A DNA stretch of 64,000 nucleotides from Chachezhania antarctica. GTDB lineage: Bacteria; Pseudomonadota; Alphaproteobacteria; Rhodobacterales; Rhodobacteraceae. Both the position numbers and the translations under genes were made by a program. The notes beneath the pieces were generated by a model, which saw only the letters and a list, made by a program, of their open reading frames with translations, was not told the DNA's origin and made no database searches. The stretch spans positions 372,001-436,000 of the forward strand of contig NZ_QZEX01000002.1 of assembly GCF_003646465.1 (NCBI RefSeq), in the 5' to 3' direction. Shown here one piece after another: positions 59,897-64,000 of the stretch (its first letter is position 1; each line of letters begins with the position of its first letter).

Positions 59897-59970
59897 GTAG
59901 GGTGCGTGCTTTCCACGCACCGTCACCGGTGGCCCGTGCGGATGGTGCGTGGGAACCACGCACCCTACGG
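59897..59970. repeat. Dispersed TAGGGTGCGTG palindromes, copies 5 and 6 in inverted pair
   Basis: Copy 5 (59897-59921) reads GTAGGGTGCGTGC-TTT-CCACGCACC. Copy 6 (59944-59970) reads GGTGCGTGG-GAA-CCACGCACC then CTACGG, i.e. in reverse. Together they can form a larger hairpin. They follow the P450 stop by 21 bp. Confidence 0.65.
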
Positions 59971-60133
59971 TGGCGTTCCCGTGGGGGCGCAGGGTTGTGC
60001 CTGCCGGGCCCGCACCATCCCCGTTCAAGCTCGACCGGGTACCTGATCCATGAAACGGGTCCCTCCCCCATTTCCGTCAGACATCGGCAAGGTCCGGCTT
60101 GCCCTTCCCCGACCTGCCGATTACCAGCGATGC

Positions 60134-60946
60134 ATGCGACTACTTTTTCTGGGTGATGTCATGGGCCGGTCCGGCCGGGCGGCGATTGCCGAACGGCTTC
60201 CGAAGCTCCGTGAGGACTGGCGGCTCGATTTCATCGTCGTCAATGGCGAAAACGCGACCAGCGGCATGGGGCTTTCCGGTGACCATGCCAGGGCGCTTCT
60301 GGATGCGGGCGCCGATTGCCTGACGCTGGGCGATCATGCCTTCGATCAGAAGGACATGCTGCGCTTCATCGAAAGCGAACAGCGCATCATCCGGCCGCTG
60401 AACTTCGCCAAGGGCGCGCCGGGGCGCGGGCACCGGCTGTTCACCACGCAATCGGGCAAGAAGGTTCTGGTCACGCAGGTGCTGGGCCAGGTCTTCATGC
60501 GGCGCGGGTTCGAAGATCCGTTCGGCGCGGTCGAGGCCGTGCTGAAGACCCATCCCCGCGGCGGGGCGGCCGACGCGATCATCGTCGATGTGCATTGCGA
60601 GGCGACGTCGGAGAAGATGGCGATGGGCCACTGGTGCAACGGCAAGGCCAGCCTCGTGGTGGGCACGCATACGCATGTGCCCACGGCCGACATGCGGATC
60701 CTGTCGGGCGGCACGGCGTACCTGACCGATGCGGGCATGTGCGGCGACTACGATTCCGTCATCGGCATGGACAAGGCCGAACCGATGCGCCGGTTCGTGA
60801 CCGGCATGAACAAGGAACGCTTCACCCCCGCTGCCGGAGAGGCGACGCTTTCGGGCATCTTCGTGGAAACCGACGATGCCACCGGGGCGGCCGTGACCGC
60901 GCAGATGGTCCGCGTGGGCGGCCTGCTGGAGCAATCTGCCCCATGA
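60134..60946 (+). CDS. YmdB-family metallophosphoesterase (TIGR00282)
   Basis: A 270-residue protein. The di-metal motifs are all visible: LFLGDVMGRSGR, VVNGENA, DHAFD, IIVDVHCEATSEK and VGTHTHVPTAD. YmdB-type enzymes hydrolyse 2',3'-cyclic mononucleotides. The start MRLLFLGDVMG at 60134 is the family N-terminus. The stop overlaps the next gene by 4 bp. Confidence 0.93.
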   Translation: MRLLFLGDVMGRSGRAAIAERLPKLREDWRLDFIVVNGENATSGMGLSGDHARALLDAGADCLTLGDHAFDQKDMLRFIESEQRIIRPLNFAKGAPGRGHRLFTTQSGKKVLVTQVLGQVFMRRGFEDPFGAVEAVLKTHPRGGAADAIIVDVHCEATSEKMAMGHWCNGKASLVVGTHTHVPTADMRILSGGTAYLTDAGMCGDYDSVIGMDKAEPMRRFVTGMNKERFTPAAGEATLSGIFVETDDATGAAVTAQMVRVGGLLEQSAP

Positions 60947-61860
60947 CGCCGGCCCGGCAGCACGCCTTCCTGGGCGTGCTGGTCCTTCTGGGGGCCGGCT
61001 GGGGCGCGACGCAGCCATTGGCCAAGATCTCGGTCAGTACGGGCTATGGCCATTTCGGGCTGATGTTCTGGCAGGCGGCCATCGGATCGGCCTTCATGTG
61101 GATACTGGTGCTGCTGCGCGGGCGGCCCGTGCCGCTGAACGCCCGTGCGCTGACCTTCTGCGCCTTCATCGCGATGATCGGCACCGCCATTCCCAACACG
61201 ACGCAGTTCATGGCGGTCAAGCACCTGCCATCGGGGATCATGTCGATCCTTCTGTCGCTGATCCCGATGATCGCCTTCCCGATCTCGCTGGCGCTGGGGC
61301 TGGAACGTTTCGCCCTGCGGCGCTTCCTTGGGCTGACGGTGGGGTTGTGCGGTGTGCTGATTCTCGTCCTGCCCGATGCCAGCCTGCCCGATCCGGCCAT
61401 GCTGGTCTGGATCCCGCTGGCCATGGTGGCGCCCATCTTCTATGCGTTCGAGGGCAATTTCGTCTCGAAATGGGGCACGGGCGGGCTTGATCCGATTCCG
61501 CTTCTGGCCGGCGCCACGCTGATCACCGCGGTGCTGGTGCTGCCCGCCGCGATTGCCACCGACCAGTTCATCACCCCGTTCCAGCCCTTCGGCGCGCCGG
61601 AATGGGCCATCGTGGGCTCTGCCATCATCAACGTGGCCGTCTATGCCGCCTATGTCTGGCTGGTGGGCCAGGCCGGCGCCGTGTTCGCCGCCCAGGTCAG
61701 CTATCTTGTCACCGGTTTCGGCGTCTTCTGGGCGATGCTGGTGCTGGGGGAACGGTACTCTCCCTACGTGTGGATCGCGCTGGTTCTGGTGCTGTGCGGC
61801 ATCGCGCTGGTGCAGCCCCGCAAAAATGCCGCGCTTGCTGACACTTCCGTGATGGAGTAA
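60943..61860 (+). CDS. DMT-superfamily transporter (EamA domain)
   Basis: A 305-residue protein with ten predicted transmembrane segments in two EamA repeats. WGATQPLAKISVSTGYGHFGLMFWQA opens the first, and YAAYVWLVGQAGAVFAAQVSYLVTGFGVFWAMLVLGE closes the second. It probably exports small metabolites. It starts within the YmdB stop codon, so both are co-expressed. Confidence 0.9.
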   Translation: MTPARQHAFLGVLVLLGAGWGATQPLAKISVSTGYGHFGLMFWQAAIGSAFMWILVLLRGRPVPLNARALTFCAFIAMIGTAIPNTTQFMAVKHLPSGIMSILLSLIPMIAFPISLALGLERFALRRFLGLTVGLCGVLILVLPDASLPDPAMLVWIPLAMVAPIFYAFEGNFVSKWGTGGLDPIPLLAGATLITAVLVLPAAIATDQFITPFQPFGAPEWAIVGSAIINVAVYAAYVWLVGQAGAVFAAQVSYLVTGFGVFWAMLVLGERYSPYVWIALVLVLCGIALVQPRKNAALADTSVME

Positions 61861-61960
61861 CTGTTTGCGACCGGCGACGTTCGGTCGCCACCGGTATTGA
61901 TCCACCGGCGGCAGACCCGCAGAAACAACGACGACCCCTTTCACAGGCACGCCGAACTTC

Positions 61961-63739
61961 ATGGATTTCATAACATTACCCGATCCGGTCGGCGCCTATG
62001 TCGCCATGGCCATCGTTGGCGGGATGTTCGTTCTTTTCCTGCGCGAGACCTACCCGACCGAGGTCGTGGCCCTGACCGGGGTGTCGCTGCTGCTGATCCT
62101 TGGCATCCTGCCCTATGGCGATGCGCTGAAGGTCTTCAACAACCCCGCGCCGTGGACCATCGCGGCCATGTTCATCATCATGGGCGCGCTTGTCCGGACC
62201 GGCGCGCTGGACGAATTCACCAGCCGGGCGCAGAACATGGCGGCCGAACGTCCACGCATGGCCATCGTGGCGCTGATGGCCTTCGTGATCGTGGCGTCGG
62301 CCGTGGTGTCGAACACACCGGTCGTCGTGGTGATGATCCCGATCTTCGTGCAGGTGTCGCGGACGCTGAAGATCTCGGCCTCCAAGACATTGATTCCATT
62401 GTCATATGCCGCGATCCTTGGCGGGCTGCTGACGCTGATCGGCACCTCGACCAACCTGCTGGTCGACGGCGTGGCCCGCGCCAACGGCCAGCCCGCCTTC
62501 GGCATATTCGAGGTCACGCCTCTGGGCATCGCCCTTGTCATCTGGGGCATGATCTACCTGCGCTTCATCGGCACCCGGCTGCTGCCCGACCGCGACAGCC
62601 TTGCGATGCTGCTGAGCGACCGGTCGAAGATGAAGTTCTTCACCGAAGCCGTCGTGCCGCCCGACAGTAACCTGATCGGCCGCGAGGTTACCGGCGTGCA
62701 GCTGTTCCAGCGCGAAGGCGTGCGGCTGATCGACGTGGTCCGCGGCGATGCCTCGCTGCGGCGCAACCTTGAAGACGTGACGCTGGAAGTGGGCGACCGG
62801 GTCGTGCTGCGGACGGAAATGACCGAGCTTCTGAGCCTTCAGCGCACCAAGTCGCTGAAGCGGGTCGACCAGGTGTCGGCGGTGGAAACATCCACGGTCG
62901 AGGTGCTGATCACGCCGGGCTGCAAGATGGTGGGCCGGTCGCTGGGCGCGATGCGGCTGCGGCGGCGCTACGGGATCTACGTTCTGGCCGCGCACCGGCG
63001 GAACCAGAACATCGGCCGCCAGCTGGACGATCTGGTCGTCCGCGTGGGCGATACGCTGCTGCTGGAAGGCGCGCCGGGAGATATCCAGCGGCTGGCGACC
63101 GACATGGACATGGTTTCCGTCTCGCAACCCTCGGCCCGGGCCTTCCGCCGCAACCAGGCCCCCATCGCGCTGGCCGCCCTTCTGGGCATCGTGGCCCTGG
63201 CCGCCATCGGCGTGGCCCCGATCCTTGCCCTGTCGGTGGTCGCCGTGGCGACGGTGCTGGTGACCCGCTGTATCGACGCCGAGGAAGCGTTTTCCTTCAT
63301 CGACGGACGCCTGCTGGCGCTGATCTTCTCGATGCTGGCGGTGGGGGCGGCGCTTGAGGCCTCGGGTGCCGTCAAGCTGATGGTCGAGGCCGTGGCCCCT
63401 GCCCTGAAGGGTCTGCCGCCCTTCTTCCTTGTCTGGGCGATCTACCTGCTGACCTCGCTCCTGACCGAGCTTGTGTCGAACAATGCCGTGGCGGTCCTCG
63501 TGACGCCGGTGGCCATCGGGCTGGCGCAGGCCATGGGGGTGGAGCCACGGCCGCTGATCGTGGCGGTGATGGTCGCGGCCTCGGCTTCGTTCGCGACGCC
63601 CATCGGGTATCAGACCAACATGCTGGTCTACGGGCCGGGCGGGTACAAGTTCACCGACTTCATGAAGGTGGGTATCCCGCTGAACCTGTCGATCGGTTTG
63701 CTGGCCTCGGCGTTGATCCCGCTGCTCTGGCCGCTGTGA
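61961..63739 (+). CDS. SLC13-family permease with two TrkA-C (RCK_C) domains
   Basis: A 592-residue membrane protein. N-terminal transmembrane helices are followed by SNTPVVVVMIPIF and PLSYAAILGGLLTLIGTSTNLLVDGV, the SLC13 selectivity loop. Two cytosolic RCK_C domains follow (about 215-290 and 305-385; GDRVVLRTEM and GDTLLLEGAPGD). The second membrane half has SNNAVAVLVTPVAIG and ATPIGYQTNMLVYGPGGY. It likely carries sulfate, dicarboxylate or another anion with sodium. TrkA-C domains usually sense ligands. It is a single gene. Confidence 0.9.
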   Translation: MDFITLPDPVGAYVAMAIVGGMFVLFLRETYPTEVVALTGVSLLLILGILPYGDALKVFNNPAPWTIAAMFIIMGALVRTGALDEFTSRAQNMAAERPRMAIVALMAFVIVASAVVSNTPVVVVMIPIFVQVSRTLKISASKTLIPLSYAAILGGLLTLIGTSTNLLVDGVARANGQPAFGIFEVTPLGIALVIWGMIYLRFIGTRLLPDRDSLAMLLSDRSKMKFFTEAVVPPDSNLIGREVTGVQLFQREGVRLIDVVRGDASLRRNLEDVTLEVGDRVVLRTEMTELLSLQRTKSLKRVDQVSAVETSTVEVLITPGCKMVGRSLGAMRLRRRYGIYVLAAHRRNQNIGRQLDDLVVRVGDTLLLEGAPGDIQRLATDMDMVSVSQPSARAFRRNQAPIALAALLGIVALAAIGVAPILALSVVAVATVLVTRCIDAEEAFSFIDGRLLALIFSMLAVGAALEASGAVKLMVEAVAPALKGLPPFFLVWAIYLLTSLLTELVSNNAVAVLVTPVAIGLAQAMGVEPRPLIVAVMVAASASFATPIGYQTNMLVYGPGGYKFTDFMKVGIPLNLSIGLLASALIPLLWPL

Positions 63740-63747
63740 CGCACGTC

Positions 63748-63772
63748 GCAAGGCCGTTGGACACGGCCTTGC
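63748..63772. terminator. Hairpin between two convergent genes
   Basis: A perfect 9-bp stem GCAAGGCCG/CGGCCTTGC with a 7-nt loop lies between the SLC13 stop and the FAD-dehydrogenase stop. There is no T-run. Confidence 0.55.
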
Positions 63773-63787
63773 TGCCACTGTTTGCTT

Positions 63788-64000
63788 TCAGGCGATGAAA
63801 TCCGACCGTCCCGCCTGCCGGCCCGAGAAGATGCAACCGCCCAGGAACGTCCCTTCCAGCGCATTGTAGCCGTGATAGCCGCCACCACCGAAGCCTGCCA
63901 CTTCGCCCACGGCGAAGAGCCCGGGCACCGGCGCGCCGTCGGCCCCCAGCACCCGGGCATCGAGGTCGGTCTGCAGACCGCCCAGCGATTTCCGTGTCAG
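63788..64000 (-). CDS. FAD-binding dehydrogenase (KsdD/fumarate-reductase-like), C-terminal part
   Basis: The frame is open to the window edge, so the N-terminus is missing. The visible 70 residues read LTRKSLGGLQTDLDARVLG, then GAPVPGLFAVGEVAGFGGGGYHGYNALEG, TFLGGCIFSGRQAGR and the stop. The TDLDARVL-APVPGLFAVGE and GGGxxGxN-LEGTFLGGCI pattern is the FAD-domain end of 3-ketosteroid-dehydrogenase/flavocytochrome c-type oxidoreductases. The substrate cannot be told. Confidence 0.8.
   Translation of the reverse strand: MTRKSLGGLQTDLDARVLGADGAPVPGLFAVGEVAGFGGGGYHGYNALEGTFLGGCIFSGRQAGRSDFIA

Overview
The window reads as a chromosomal segment of a Roseobacter-group alphaproteobacterium (Rhodobacteraceae). 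The evidence is high GC, the purC-purS-purQ order, an F1-ATPase zeta subunit (DUF1476), the DUF1013 cell-cycle regulator TrcR, a split corrinoid methionine-synthase set, TRAP and peptide-type ABC uptake systems, a GTTC-N7-GTTC LexA box, and many short intergenic palindromes. No rRNA, tRNA, CRISPR array, prophage or intact insertion sequence was seen. The first gene (ccmI) and the last (an FAD-binding dehydrogenase) are cut by the window ends.

Layout. 0-2.2 kb: cytochrome c and DNA-repair housekeeping genes (ccmI end, ruvX, DUF1289, ccdA, tusA). 2.2-5.6 kb: RNase E with a long upstream leader. 5.8-9.1 kb: a DctB/DctD two-component pair whose DctD lacks the sigma-54 GAFTGA loop. 9.1-10.9 kb: purC-purS-purQ. 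11-16.2 kb: zeta subunit, a homocysteine methyltransferase, an RTX protein, DUF1638 and a corrinoid protein. 16.4-23.4 kb: a radical SAM protein with a LexA box, TrcR, RNase T2, a sulfotransferase, MscS, an outer-membrane protein and small VOC/isomerase proteins. 23.4-29.1 kb: acyl-CoA ligase, an orphan molybdenum hydroxylase large subunit and an AbrB-family membrane protein. 29.6-33.8 kb: a TRAP transporter with a divergent TetR regulator, next to an acyl-CoA dehydrogenase remnant. 33.8-40.2 kb: a peptide/nickel-type ABC importer with tesB at the operon end.

42.2-53.4 kb is the most coherent block: a complete reductive pyrimidine-degradation locus. PreT/PreA reduce uracil or thymine, HydA opens the ring and a beta-ureidopropionase-type amidase hydrolyses the product. 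A RutR-type TetR regulator is present, with a near-consensus RutR operator between rutR and the catabolic operon and a weaker one before preT. The operon continues through a 106-residue unknown protein, a VOC protein and a THI5/NMT1-type ABC importer, and ends at a strong intrinsic terminator. The importer is inferred to bring in pyrimidines.

53.4-64 kb: EamA exporters, a nitroreductase, a membrane protein/HlyD pair, an unusual membrane alpha/beta-hydrolase overlapping a cytochrome P450, a YmdB-type phosphoesterase and an SLC13 transporter. Two families of short dispersed palindromes and two large (about 150-160 bp) palindromes fill many gene ends. They are the main structure that the genes do not explain.
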